Assembly (NCBI GenBank): GCA_946885545.1
Contig: CAMPGP010000002.1
Location: forward strand, 1 to 34,096
Source of the DNA: an uncultured Altererythrobacter sp.
Lineage (GTDB): Bacteria > Pseudomonadota > Alphaproteobacteria > Sphingomonadales > Sphingomonadaceae
DNA length: 34,096 nt
Direction: 5' to 3'
This document shows, piece after piece, positions 25,324-33,613 of this stretch. The translations under genes and the position numbers were made by a program. Below the pieces are notes generated by a model. That model was not told the origin of the DNA. It saw only the letters and a list, made by a program, of their open reading frames with translations, and ran no database searches. The first letter of the stretch is position 1. Each line of letters starts with the position of its first letter.

Positions 25324-25344
25324 GGTTAGCCTCTCGGGGTAACC
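25324..25344 (-). repeat. Imperfect inverted repeat between cheW and cheY
   Basis: GGTTAGCC, a 4-base loop and GGGGTAACC pair with one mismatch. There is no T-run, so it is not a convincing terminator. It may be an RNA hairpin that sets the relative amounts of CheW and CheY. Confidence 0.3.
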
Positions 25345-25350
25345 AATCTT

Positions 25351-25785
25351 TTAAGCTGCCGCGCGATTGGGCCCGTTCACCAGACCGACAACGTCGATCA
25401 GGATTGCGGGGCCTGCGGTCGTTTCGATCATTCCCAGCGCTACACGAGTCCACTCGGGCCCCAGCGTGGCGGGCGCCGCAGCGGGCTCGCCGAGCGCAGT
25501 CACCACGTCGTTCACCCGGTCGACCAGCAGCGCGTAGGCGTGGCCCGCGACCTCGACCACGGCCGCGCGTTCGTCAGTTTCGGCGACTTCGCCGGTGATC
25601 CCGAGTGCCCGGCGGGCGTCGAGCACAGTCATTGCACGGCTCCGCAGCGCGGCGAGGCCGGCGACGTGGTGCGGCGCGCGCGGAACGGGCGTTATCGCGC
25701 CGAGCTCTATGATCGAGCGGATGTCCTGGGCGCGAAAGGCGGCGGCTCGCCCGCCGATGCGTGTCAGCAACAGCAGGTCGCTCAT
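25351..25785 (-). CDS. cheW: CheW-like coupling protein
   Basis: This 144-residue single CheW domain would join receptors to CheA. Visible features are the opening beta strands LLLLTRIGGRAAAFRAQDIRS, the conserved VPRAPHHVAGLAALRSRAMTVLD block (like the VP-xP-xx-xGL-NLRG-xV-PV-D pattern) and the VDRVNDVV stretch. The start overlaps the cheA stop (ATGA). It is somewhat divergent: the usual NLRG reads ALRS. Function by analogy is good. Confidence 0.9.
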   Translation of the reverse strand: MSDLLLLTRIGGRAAAFRAQDIRSIIELGAITPVPRAPHHVAGLAALRSRAMTVLDARRALGITGEVAETDERAAVVEVAGHAYALLVDRVNDVVTALGEPAAAPATLGPEWTRVALGMIETTAGPAILIDVVGLVNGPNRAAA

Positions 25786-28130
25786 CGCGATGCTCCCGAA
25801 CGCGCGCGGGCGAGCGCGCCAAGTAGCGCTTCACGATCGTAGCGGTAAATGCTGTCGGCCGCGCCGCCGTCGTCTGGCTGCGAGCGCAGGCGCACGATCG
25901 TGGCGGCAGTTCCGGAATCGCGATCGGCGTCAAGCACGACAGAGACGTCGGCGGCACGCTGGTCGCCGGCTTGGAGAACTTCATAGCCTGCCGAGCGAAT
26001 CAGCGGCTCGAGGAAACTCGTGGTCCAGGGATCGGAACCGGGCAGGCGGCACGTGGGCCGGTGCGCGGGTGCCGAAGCGCAGCCCCGGCGGACGAACAGC
26101 CGGTCGCCGTCGATGATGCCGACGATCGCTCCCTCGATCAGCGCGGTTCCTTCAAGCGTTTCGTCGCCCTCAAGCGGAGCAATCGCGCCGGGAAGGGCCA
26201 CCGTATCGACGATCGCACTTACGGCGTAGAGCAGTTCGGCTTCCCCGTCGCACAGCCGCAGTGCGGTGAAACTTTCCTTTGCGAACTTCGCATTTTCGGC
26301 ACCGAGCAGGGGCAGGATCTTTCCGTCGACCGCAGCGAGCGGACCCGCGCTGGTGTGCTCTATCGCGGCCACCGGCAGCGTGTGGATATGGCGGATCGGT
26401 CGCATGCGCATTGCGCGCTTGCGGCCGTCGAAATCGTAGAAAACGACCGCATGCTCTACCGGGGCAGTCGCCATGTCGCCGTTGGCGGGCTCCTGCAACG
26501 CGGTGCGGATGCGGGCGTGGTTCACCAGGCCGTAGCGCTCGGCCACGCTAGGCACGTCCAGCTTGAGGATGGGCTTTCCGTCGTCGAGCAGCGCAGTTCC
26601 GCCAAACAGGCCGATATCGTCGAGGACCGGGGGCAGCGGTTTGAGCACGAAATCCTCGTTGTCGAGCACGTGATCGACCGCCAGCGCGAAAAGATCACCG
26701 CTCACCAGCCGCACGAAGACGAACGTGGCGCGGTCGAGATCCACCGGTCGGCCAAGGCCGAGCACTTCGGCGAGATCGAGGCACGGCACGCGTTCGCCGC
26801 GAAAGGTGAGGAAGATGCCGTCGCCGAGCCGGTCGACCTCGATCGAGCGCGAGATGCTCCGCGCGATCTCGACGATGTAGGATCGCGGCAAGCCCAGCGT
26901 GTGTTCGCCGACGGTCACCGTCAGCCCCTCGACGATGCTCAGCGTCAGCGGCAGGTGGAGGAAAACGATGGTGCCCTTTCCGGCCTCGCTCGTGACTGAG
27001 ACCGAACCGCCGATCTTTTCGATGTTGGCGCGCACTACGTCCATGCCGACGCCGCGGCCGGATATCTGGCTAACCTTGTCCGCGGTCGAGAATCCGGGCG
27101 CGAAAATGAGGTCAAGCGTATGCACGTCGTCCATCGCGGCGGCTTCGCCGGCACCAACGACGCCCGCAGCGACGGCCTTCTCGCGCAACCGGTCGAGCGC
27201 GATGCCGCGCCCGTCGTCGCTCACGGCGATCGTGATGCGGTTGCCCGTCCGCCGCGCGGAGACCGCGATCATGCCGATCTCGCGCTTGCCTGCCGCGAGC
27301 CGCATCGAGGGGGACTCGATCCCGTGATCGATCGCGTTGCGTAGTATGTGGGTGAGCGGGTCGCGTGCCGATTCGATCATCTCGCGATCGAGTTCGACAT
27401 CGCCGCCCTCAAGGTCGATCATGACCTGCTTGCCGAGCTCGGAGGAAAGGTCGCGGGCCATGCGCGGCAGGGCGCTGAACAGATGTTCGAGCCGCTGCAT
27501 GCGCATCCGCGTGGCGCCTTCGCGAACCCCGTCGAGGATCGCGGAGAGTCGGACGAAAGGCCCTTCGAGCGCCGGATCGGCGCCGCTGTCGCGCAGCCGC
27601 TTGGCAAGCTCGTTGCGCGCCAGCACCATGTCCGACACGCCGCTCATCACCCGGTCGAGTAGTTCCACCGGCAGGCGGATAGAGCGGGTGTTTCCACTGG
27701 GCCTCGCGGCTCTCGGTCCGGCCTGGTCTTCGACCTGGACCGTCTCCGAATCCTGTTCGTCGCGCCCCGGCTCGAGCGCCGTGACGAGCATTTCGTCGCC
27801 GCCCTCGGGAAGATCGTCCCCGGCATCGATCGCGTCGATCATGTCGCTTATGCGGTCGATGATGGCGAGCACTGCGGTGACCAGCCCGCTGCTTGCGCGG
27901 CGCCGCTCGGCGCGAACGTCGCTGAGCGCGCTTTCGGCGGCGTGGCTGAGCTTTTCGAGGCGCGGGAAGTCGAAGAACCCGCAATTGCCCTTCACCGTAT
28001 GGACGAAGCGGAAAATGGCATCGAGCCGCGCGCGGTCGGCCGGGTCGGCTTCCCACGCGACGATCTCGCCTTCGATCGCCTGAAGCATCTCGCGCGTTTC
28101 GGCGACGAAATCTGCAAGCAGGTCGTCCAT
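25782..28130 (-). CDS. cheA: CheA histidine kinase with two CheW-like domains and a degenerate receiver-like tail
   Basis: This 782-residue kinase has an Hpt domain (1-110) with phosphorylated His44 in FVHTVKGN, then a short acidic linker (110-145) with no recognisable CheY-binding P2. A dimerisation helix pair follows (about 150-215). The ATPase domain spans about 216-395 (N-box Asn265 in HILRNAIDHG, DDGRGI at 305-310, GRGVGMDVV at 358-366). A first CheW-like domain covers about 397-530 and a second about 558-682. The last 85 residues (about 698-775) have receiver-like spacing (LIRSAGYEVLQAGD, VSVVLDADRD) but lack the acidic pair and the Lys, so they should not be phosphorylated normally. 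It heads the leftward chemotaxis operon and overlaps cheW by 4 bases. Confidence 0.95.
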   Translation of the reverse strand: MDDLLADFVAETREMLQAIEGEIVAWEADPADRARLDAIFRFVHTVKGNCGFFDFPRLEKLSHAAESALSDVRAERRRASSGLVTAVLAIIDRISDMIDAIDAGDDLPEGGDEMLVTALEPGRDEQDSETVQVEDQAGPRAARPSGNTRSIRLPVELLDRVMSGVSDMVLARNELAKRLRDSGADPALEGPFVRLSAILDGVREGATRMRMQRLEHLFSALPRMARDLSSELGKQVMIDLEGGDVELDREMIESARDPLTHILRNAIDHGIESPSMRLAAGKREIGMIAVSARRTGNRITIAVSDDGRGIALDRLREKAVAAGVVGAGEAAAMDDVHTLDLIFAPGFSTADKVSQISGRGVGMDVVRANIEKIGGSVSVTSEAGKGTIVFLHLPLTLSIVEGLTVTVGEHTLGLPRSYIVEIARSISRSIEVDRLGDGIFLTFRGERVPCLDLAEVLGLGRPVDLDRATFVFVRLVSGDLFALAVDHVLDNEDFVLKPLPPVLDDIGLFGGTALLDDGKPILKLDVPSVAERYGLVNHARIRTALQEPANGDMATAPVEHAVVFYDFDGRKRAMRMRPIRHIHTLPVAAIEHTSAGPLAAVDGKILPLLGAENAKFAKESFTALRLCDGEAELLYAVSAIVDTVALPGAIAPLEGDETLEGTALIEGAIVGIIDGDRLFVRRGCASAPAHRPTCRLPGSDPWTTSFLEPLIRSAGYEVLQAGDQRAADVSVVLDADRDSGTAATIVRLRSQPDDGGAADSIYRYDREALLGALARARSGASR

Positions 28131-28187
28131 TTAGCTCCATGCCCCCCGGATATCGCCCCTCGATACCGGCGACGGGTATGGCCAACG

Positions 28188-28195
28188 ATGGTTAA
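28188..28195 (-). promoter_or_regulatory. CtrA-type half-site upstream of cheA
   Basis: TTAACCAT on the minus strand matches the CtrA half-site known in Alphaproteobacteria. It lies 58 bases before the cheA start, in the 72-base gap between the MATE stop and cheA. CtrA commonly drives motility and chemotaxis genes in this class. One 8-mer is weak evidence alone; the placement is what makes it plausible. No clear sigma-70 boxes are seen nearby. Confidence 0.4.
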
Positions 28196-28202
28196 CGAAT
28201 GA

Positions 28203-29549
28203 TCAGCGGCGCGTGGGAAAGTGCCGGAGTACGCGCCAGACGATGACAGCCGCGATCGCTCCGCCCGCCACATTGGCCGCGAGTTCGGCGGCGTAGATCG
28301 CCTCTGCGCCCCAAGTGGGGCGAAGCAGCCATCCGAACGGCAGCATGACGAGGAACACGCGTGCGAAGCTTTGGCCGAGCGCCCAGCCGGCCTTGTCGAC
28401 CGCGTTGAGCGCGCCGTTGGCTACGATCAGCAGCCCGAACCCGGCATAGCCCCACGCCGAAATCCGCAGGTAGCTGTCGAACTCCGCGATCACGGCCGGA
28501 TCGTCGCTGAAAAAACCGGCGACCCACTGGCCTGCGGCGAACAGCACCACGGCGAGCACCAGACCGTAGGCTACGCAGAACACACCGGCCTCGAGCATCG
28601 CTAGCCGTGCGCGGTCGGCGCGGCCCGCCCCCCAGTTCTGACCCACGATCGCGCCGATCGAGCCCGATAAACCGAGTAGCGGCACGACCGCGAAGCTCTG
28701 CAGCCGTCCCGCCGCGCCGAAGCCCGCCACCGCCGCCTCGCCCTGCGACGCGAGCAACGCCGTCAGCACCGAGAGGCCGATTGGGTTGATCGCGTTAGAG
28801 AACGCCGCCGGGCCTGCGACGCGCGCGATGGCCTTGGCGGATTCGGCGAAGCGGCACTCGCGGATCAGGCCGGGGCGGATCGGCAGCGCGGTGCGCCCGA
28901 TCAGCCACAGCGCCATGCAGATCGCCAGCGCGTATCCCGCGATCGTCGCATAGGCCGCGCCTGCCATGCCAAAGCCCTCGAAGCCGAAGGCGCCCCAGAT
29001 CAGCACCGGGTCGAGAGCCCAGTTCGCGCCCGCATATGTGAAAGCGACGTACGAGGTCATGCGTGCCTCACCCTGGCCGCGCAGCACGCCGTTCAGAGCC
29101 ATCTGCAAAAGGAGCACAGGCATACCGAGCGCGAAGGGCGCCATGTATTCGCGGATCAGAGGCAGCAGCGCGCCGGGCGCCTGCAACAGCCGGAACAGCG
29201 GGCCGAGCAGCAGGTAGAGGGCAAGGCCCAGCGCCACGCCGAGCCCGACGGCGAAGACCGCGCCGAAGTTCGCCCGCCGTGCCGCCCGCGCATTGTCGCC
29301 TTCGCCCAGTGCACGCGCGATCACCGAGTTGATCCCCACCATTACCCCCACGCCGAGGCTGGAAAGCGCAATGGTGACGGGGAAGACGAAGGCGACCGCG
29401 GCGAGCTCCGCGCTGCCCAGTTTTCCGATGAAATAGGCGTCGACCAGCCCGACAGACATGATCGCCGCCACGCCCACGATCATCGGCAGTGTCTGGGTCA
29501 CGAGATGGCCGCGGATCGATCCGCGCGTCAGCTTGGCCCCCTCGCTCAT
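28203..29549 (-). CDS. MATE-family multidrug/metabolite exporter
   Basis: This 448-residue inner-membrane protein has about twelve hydrophobic helices in two related halves, the normal MATE length. MIVGVAAIMSVGLVDAYFIGKLG in the first helices, ALGEGDNARAARRA after TM3, and SGSIGAIVGQNWGAGRADRAR in the second half are typical MATE repeats. It is expected to expel cationic compounds or metabolites using Na+ or H+ gradients. ATG 29549 is preferred; ATGs at 29579 and 29612 only add polar residues. It runs in the same direction as cheA but has no functional tie, and is divergent from the [2Fe-2S] gene. Confidence 0.92.
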   Translation of the reverse strand: MSEGAKLTRGSIRGHLVTQTLPMIVGVAAIMSVGLVDAYFIGKLGSAELAAVAFVFPVTIALSSLGVGVMVGINSVIARALGEGDNARAARRANFGAVFAVGLGVALGLALYLLLGPLFRLLQAPGALLPLIREYMAPFALGMPVLLLQMALNGVLRGQGEARMTSYVAFTYAGANWALDPVLIWGAFGFEGFGMAGAAYATIAGYALAICMALWLIGRTALPIRPGLIRECRFAESAKAIARVAGPAAFSNAINPIGLSVLTALLASQGEAAVAGFGAAGRLQSFAVVPLLGLSGSIGAIVGQNWGAGRADRARLAMLEAGVFCVAYGLVLAVVLFAAGQWVAGFFSDDPAVIAEFDSYLRISAWGYAGFGLLIVANGALNAVDKAGWALGQSFARVFLVMLPFGWLLRPTWGAEAIYAAELAANVAGGAIAAVIVWRVLRHFPTRR

Positions 29550-29630
29550 GGCCTGCCGATAGCGGGGGGAATCGCCCATGCAAAGCGCGAACCTTGTGCC
29601 GTGCACGCCCACCGTGCGATAGCCCGCGCG

Positions 29631-30182
29631 ATGCCCGCACTGATCCTCAACGACCGGCCGGTCGAGTTCGCGATGGACCCGCAGACCCCGTTGCTATGGG
29701 CGCTGCGCGATGCGGCCAATCTCACCGGCACGAAGTACGGCTGCGGCGTGGGTGACTGCGGTGCCTGCATGGTGATCGTCGACGGCGAGGCCTTGCGGTC
29801 CTGCCTCATCACGCTCGCGGAGGCGGAGGGGCGGTTCGTCACCACGATCGAGGGGCTGAGCCGCGATCGTTCGCACCCTGTGCAGCAGGCGCTGGTGGCC
29901 GAACAGGCGATTCAGTGCGGCTTCTGCACCCCCGGTATCGCGATGGGCGCCGCCGCTCTGATCCAGCGCAATCCCGATCCGTCCGAAGACGACATCAAGG
30001 CGGCGATCCCCAACTTGTGCCGCTGCGGCGTCTATCCGCGGCTGGTCCGCGCGATCCAGCGCGCGGGCCGCGTCGCCCGCCGCGTGGAGCGCATCAGCGC
30101 CGCGCCCGCGCCCGGCATCAGCGCCGAGGACGCTGCGGAGGAGGTCCCCGCGATGGCTGTGCCCGACGGGGACTCGCAATAG
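29631..30182 (+). CDS. [2Fe-2S] small subunit of a molybdenum hydroxylase (IorA/CoxS-like), orphan
   Basis: This 183-residue iron-sulfur protein passes electrons from a molybdopterin subunit. Cys38, Cys43, Cys46 and Cys58 form the plant-ferredoxin-type cluster; Cys96, Cys99, Cys130 and Cys132 (QCGFCTPG, LCRCGVYP) form the second cluster. The last 30 residues are an Ala/Pro/Glu-rich tail beyond the usual 150-160. It resembles isoquinoline 1-oxidoreductase alpha subunits. The molybdopterin-binding large subunit, normally next door, is absent; the next gene is an ArsC-like reductase 41 bases on. ATG 29631 matches the family opening (LILNDRPVEF); the frame extends to 29505 over the MATE gene start. 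Confidence 0.9.
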   Translation: MPALILNDRPVEFAMDPQTPLLWALRDAANLTGTKYGCGVGDCGACMVIVDGEALRSCLITLAEAEGRFVTTIEGLSRDRSHPVQQALVAEQAIQCGFCTPGIAMGAAALIQRNPDPSEDDIKAAIPNLCRCGVYPRLVRAIQRAGRVARRVERISAAPAPGISAEDAAEEVPAMAVPDGDSQ

Positions 30183-30223
30183 CCTTTCGACCTCGCTAAC
30201 CGCCGCTCGCAAGGAGACAGGCG

Positions 30224-30568
30224 ATGAAGGCGACGATCTGGCACAACCCCAACTGCAGCAAGTCGCGCGCCGCGCTCGAGACGCTGCGGGCGCGCGATGA
30301 CGTGGAGCTTGAAGTCGTCCAGTACCTCAAGCACCCGCCGAGCCGCGACAAGCTGGCGCAGCTCTATCGCGATGCCGGAATGGCGCCGCGCGAAGGCGTC
30401 CGCAGGCAAGGTACCGACGCGAAGGAACGCGGGCTGACCGGGGCGGACGACGATACCGTGCTCGATGCGATGACCGCCGATCCGAAACTGATCGAACGCC
30501 CGCTGGTCGAGACGGAAAAAGGGGTTCGACTGTGCCGCCCGCCCGAACGCATCGAGGATATCCTGTAG
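30224..30568 (+). CDS. ArsC-family (arsenate reductase-like) thioredoxin-fold protein
   Basis: This 114-residue glutaredoxin-linked ArsC-type protein carries catalytic Cys11 in WHNPNCSKSR and the late IERPLVETEKGVRLCRPPE stretch, close to the IxRPxV-xGxR-RPPE pattern of true arsenate reductases. The usual middle Arg region reads GVRRQGTDAKERGL, so activity on arsenate is plausible but not certain; Spx/YffB-like proteins share the fold. A clear AAGGAGA precedes ATG 30224. No ars regulator or efflux gene is nearby, so it is probably a housekeeping copy. Confidence 0.88.
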   Translation: MKATIWHNPNCSKSRAALETLRARDDVELEVVQYLKHPPSRDKLAQLYRDAGMAPREGVRRQGTDAKERGLTGADDDTVLDAMTADPKLIERPLVETEKGVRLCRPPERIEDIL

Positions 30569-30582
30569 CGCCACGCCCAGGT

Positions 30583-31950
30583 TCACTCGTCGTCGGGTTC
30601 GCGCCCTTCGAGCACTTCGTCGGCCTGCAGCGAGCGCCAGCCGAGTACGAACACCGCCGCGCATAGGAGGCTGATCGTCACGAAGCCGATCGCCTCGTGG
30701 TGTCCGTAGAGCCAGACCCCGGCGGCCGGAGCGACGATATAGGCCGCGCCGTTGACTGAGGCGACTATGCCGCCGATCTGCCCTTGCTCGCGCCGTGTCA
30801 CTGCGAGCGACGCCCCCGCCGTGAACCCCGGCCGGTAGAGCCCGAAGCCGAGCGAGGCGATCGCGAAACCCAATGCGATCGAATGCAGGTTCTGCGCCAC
30901 CGAGAAGCCGATCACGCCGACGATCGCCAGCGCCATACCCCACAGGGTCGAGGCACGCGGGCCGAGCCTGAGCAGGGGGATCAACCCCCACTGCGCAAGC
31001 AGCGTCGCGATAGCGCCGCACATCAGGATCAGCCCGATGGGCCCGGTCCCTGCCGACGGATCGTCGCGCAGTCCCAGGCGATCGAGAATGAAGAAGCCGA
31101 TGATCCCGAGCGTCGCAGCTTGTGCGTGTCCGCCGAGAAGGCCCGCTACGAGCCACGGGCGCAGCCGCCGGTCGCGCCATGAAAGATCGGGGATGGCTTG
31201 CGGGTCGGTGGCGAAGCCATCCTCTTCCTCGCGCTCGACGCTGGGATTGGAATTGGCGCTGAAGGGTGCCGCGACCACGTCGCCTCGCGCGGCGAAAGTG
31301 GGGTCGTCGTTCGGCAGGCGCAATCGCAGCGCGACGAGCACGATCACGCCGACCAGAGCGAAGGCGAAGAACGGTCCGACGAGCCCGGTCGCGGGGAAGA
31401 TGAGCAGCGGTGCGAGGGCAGGGCCGATCACCGTACCCAGGCCGAAGCTGGACGCGATCAGGGCCATCGCCTGGGTCCGCTCGGCACGCGGCGTGCGGCT
31501 CGCGACATAGGCCTGGACGGCGGGCGGGGCGGCCGATCCGAACCCGCCGTAGAGGCTGCGCGCTGCGGCGAAGAAGATCAGCGTGGCCGTCGCCGAGATC
31601 GCCCCTGCCAGCCCGAACATCAGCACCAGGCCGCAGAGTGCGAACGAAGCGATGAAGCCGCCGAGGCCGATCGCCATCATCGCCTTGCGACCGCGCCGGT
31701 CGGAACGCCGCGCCCACAGCGGGGCACAGACCACCCACAGCAGGGCCGACCAGGTGTAGGCGATCGAGATCCAGACATCGGCCACGCCCAGCGCCGTGCC
31801 GACCGATGGCATGACCGATTGCATCGCAGTATTGCCCGCCGCGGTGACCAGCATGACCATGAACAACAGCGACATGCGCTCGCGCGAGATGCGATGCGGT
31901 GCGGCTATCCGAGCCGCCGGGGGCGCTTCGTGAGGATCGACTTCGGCCAT
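30583..31950 (-). CDS. Major facilitator superfamily transporter
   Basis: This 455-residue inner-membrane transporter has twelve predicted helices and a hydrophilic central loop (about 205-255, ending DLSWRDRRLRPW). The loop 2-3 signature WARRSDRRGRKAMM is the MFS motif A. AERTQAMALIASSFGLGTVIGP is typical of the TetA/drug:H+ antiporter branch, and the second half has a related RREQGQIGG. ATG 31950 is the first ATG that gives a family-like N-terminus; the frame extends to 32049. It is convergent with arsC (14-base gap) and divergent from the methyltransferase. The substrate is not predictable. Confidence 0.9.
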   Translation of the reverse strand: MAEVDPHEAPPAARIAAPHRISRERMSLLFMVMLVTAAGNTAMQSVMPSVGTALGVADVWISIAYTWSALLWVVCAPLWARRSDRRGRKAMMAIGLGGFIASFALCGLVLMFGLAGAISATATLIFFAAARSLYGGFGSAAPPAVQAYVASRTPRAERTQAMALIASSFGLGTVIGPALAPLLIFPATGLVGPFFAFALVGVIVLVALRLRLPNDDPTFAARGDVVAAPFSANSNPSVEREEEDGFATDPQAIPDLSWRDRRLRPWLVAGLLGGHAQAATLGIIGFFILDRLGLRDDPSAGTGPIGLILMCGAIATLLAQWGLIPLLRLGPRASTLWGMALAIVGVIGFSVAQNLHSIALGFAIASLGFGLYRPGFTAGASLAVTRREQGQIGGIVASVNGAAYIVAPAAGVWLYGHHEAIGFVTISLLCAAVFVLGWRSLQADEVLEGREPDDE

Positions 31951-32020
31951 CGCGCCAGTCGCTAGGCTTGCCGCGGGACGCTTGCAATACGCCCGCGGAT
32001 TTGCGAACGCCCTGCCGATG

Positions 32021-32036
32021 CGGCATCCTGATGCCG
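32021..32036. repeat. Hairpin CGGCAT-cctg-ATGCCG between the MFS and methyltransferase genes
   Basis: A perfect 6-bp stem with a 4-base loop lies in the divergent gap. Its right arm includes the in-frame ATG at 32031, which makes that codon a poor start and favours TTG 32064 for the methyltransferase. There is no T-run. Confidence 0.4.
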
Positions 32037-32063
32037 GAGGCCCAATCAACGAGGCGTATTTTC

Positions 32064-32699
32064 TTGTCGCAATCGAATGACTTGGCGGTAACGCCGCAGC
32101 CCGCGCTCCGCGATCGCATCGGTCGGATGTTCGGGCAGTGGGGCGTATTCTTCCGCGGTTTCGTCGAACATCCCAAAATGGTCGGTTCGATCATCCCCTC
32201 GTCGCGCTTCACGATCCGAAAGATGCTGGAGCCGGTGAACTGGGACGAGTGCAAGCTGTTCGTGGAGTACGGCCCCGGCGTCGGCACCTTCTGTCGCCCG
32301 GTGCTCGAACGGCTGCCGCGCGACGGCAAGCTGCTCGTGATCGACACCAACCCGCTCTACATCGACTATCTCAAGCGCACGATCACAGACGGTCGCTTCG
32401 TCGCGGTCCACGGCTCGGCGGCCGACGTGCAGGAGATCGTCCGCGCGATCGGATATGAAGAGGCGGACTATGTGCTCTCGGGCCTGCCGTTCTCGACCCT
32501 TCCCGACGGGGTCGGTCCGGCCATCGCCGAAGCCACGCATGACGTGCTGCGGCCGGGCGGGGCGTTTCTCGTCTATCAGTTCAGTACTGCGGCGCGCGAT
32601 TTCATGGCGAAGCACTTCGCGCGGATCGAGCAGGGGTTCGAGTTGTGGAACGTGCTGCCCTGCCAGCTCTTCTGGGGCTGGAAGGACGAGGCAGCCTAG
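32064..32699 (+). CDS. SAM-dependent methyltransferase, phospholipid N-methyltransferase (PmtA)-like
   Basis: This protein of 211 residues belongs to the COG3963/PmtA-like class I methyltransferases. The opening RDRIGRMFGQWGVFFRGFVEHPKMVGSIIPSS matches the membrane-associating N-terminus of that group. VEYGPGVGTF is the SAM-binding motif I, LLVIDTN is motif II, and VLSGLPFSTLP is the characteristic later motif. It may methylate phosphatidylethanolamine toward phosphatidylcholine, although relatives of unknown role share these motifs. TTG 32064 is preached by GAGG 9 bases upstream; ATG 32031 would add 11 residues but has no ribosome-binding site and lies in a hairpin stem. The gene ends 30 bases before the convergent membrane-protein gene. 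Confidence 0.82.
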   Translation: MSQSNDLAVTPQPALRDRIGRMFGQWGVFFRGFVEHPKMVGSIIPSSRFTIRKMLEPVNWDECKLFVEYGPGVGTFCRPVLERLPRDGKLLVIDTNPLYIDYLKRTITDGRFVAVHGSAADVQEIVRAIGYEEADYVLSGLPFSTLPDGVGPAIAEATHDVLRPGGAFLVYQFSTAARDFMAKHFARIEQGFELWNVLPCQLFWGWKDEAA

Positions 32700-32729
32700 G
32701 CTTTCGCCCGGCCGCCCCCGAACTTTCGC

Positions 32730-33545
32730 TTACTCGAACGTTTCGCTGACCGCCGCGGTCGAGGGGCCGGCGAGCTGCTTGTAGACGGCAGCGATCACGC
32801 ATACGATCAGCACGCTCCAGATCGCCGCCAGCACCCCGTTGAGCGCGCCACCGACCAGCAGTCCGGCGGCGTTCTGGCCGAGCAGCGCCACGAACAGCCC
32901 GGACACCATCCCGATCACCGCCGCGATCACGATCACGCCGATCAGGAGCAGCAGGTAGAAGGCGAACAGGCGCAGGCTGTTGCCCTTGGTCAGGCGCCAC
33001 GAATTACGCAGTGCGGCGATCGGATTGAGGTTGGAGCCGATCACCATTTCGGGCGAAACGAGCGACACCTTCACCATGACGTAGACGAACGCCACGGTCG
33101 CGAGCAGGCCGAGAACCACCGCGACGGCCGCGCCGGCGAGCGACGAAGCGAGGACCACCGGGAGCACGAGCACGATCCCGAGGCCGAGCACCATTATGAT
33201 CTGGGCGACTAGGTAGGGGATCAGCGTCACGAAACCGATCCTGATCGCCTCGCCCACGGTCGGCCGCCGATCGTTGAGCAGCGCCAACAGGGCGAGGGTG
33301 CCGACCGACTGGACGATCGCGAGAATGAAGAACCACAGTCCGTTCTCGGCATAGAAGGCCGTCAGCGCCGCGGTCGGGTTGTCGGGGTCGACCTCGGTCG
33401 GACCGGTCATCATCTCCGGCGCCAGCATCGCCAGCGCCAGGTTGGGCAGGAAGATGAAGATGCCCGCGATCACCGCGAGCAGTTCCTTGTTCGCGCCGAG
33501 CATCGCCGTTGCCTCGCTCCACGCCCGTCCCATATCGAATTTCAT
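32730..33545 (-). CDS. Multi-pass membrane protein, GPDPase-membrane-domain/YciC-like
   Basis: This 271-residue protein has about six hydrophobic segments and resembles the glycerophosphodiesterase membrane domain or YciC-like proteins. The central [31 protein letters not shown] is the conserved stretch of that group, where a long amphipathic helix precedes the last membrane helices. No catalytic domain is fused. ATG 33545 follows GAGGGGG and starts [21 protein letters not shown], the usual opening in sphingomonads; the open frame continues to 33614. It is divergent from lipB. The function is unknown. Confidence 0.82.
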   Translation of the reverse strand: MKFDMGRAWSEATAMLGANKELLAVIAGIFIFLPNLALAMLAPEMMTGPTEVDPDNPTAALTAFYAENGLWFFILAIVQSVGTLALLALLNDRRPTVGEAIRIGFVTLIPYLVAQIIMVLGLGIVLVLPVVLASSLAGAAVAVVLGLLATVAFVYVMVKVSLVSPEMVIGSNLNPIAALRNSWRLTKGNSLRLFAFYLLLLIGVIVIAAVIGMVSGLFVALLGQNAAGLLVGGALNGVLAAIWSVLIVCVIAAVYKQLAGPSTAAVSETFE

Positions 33546-33613
33546 CGCCAAACCCCCTCGGTGCATTGCCTTTCCCCTTGATAAGCCGGGCAGGGCACGC
33601 CACGCAATCGGCA

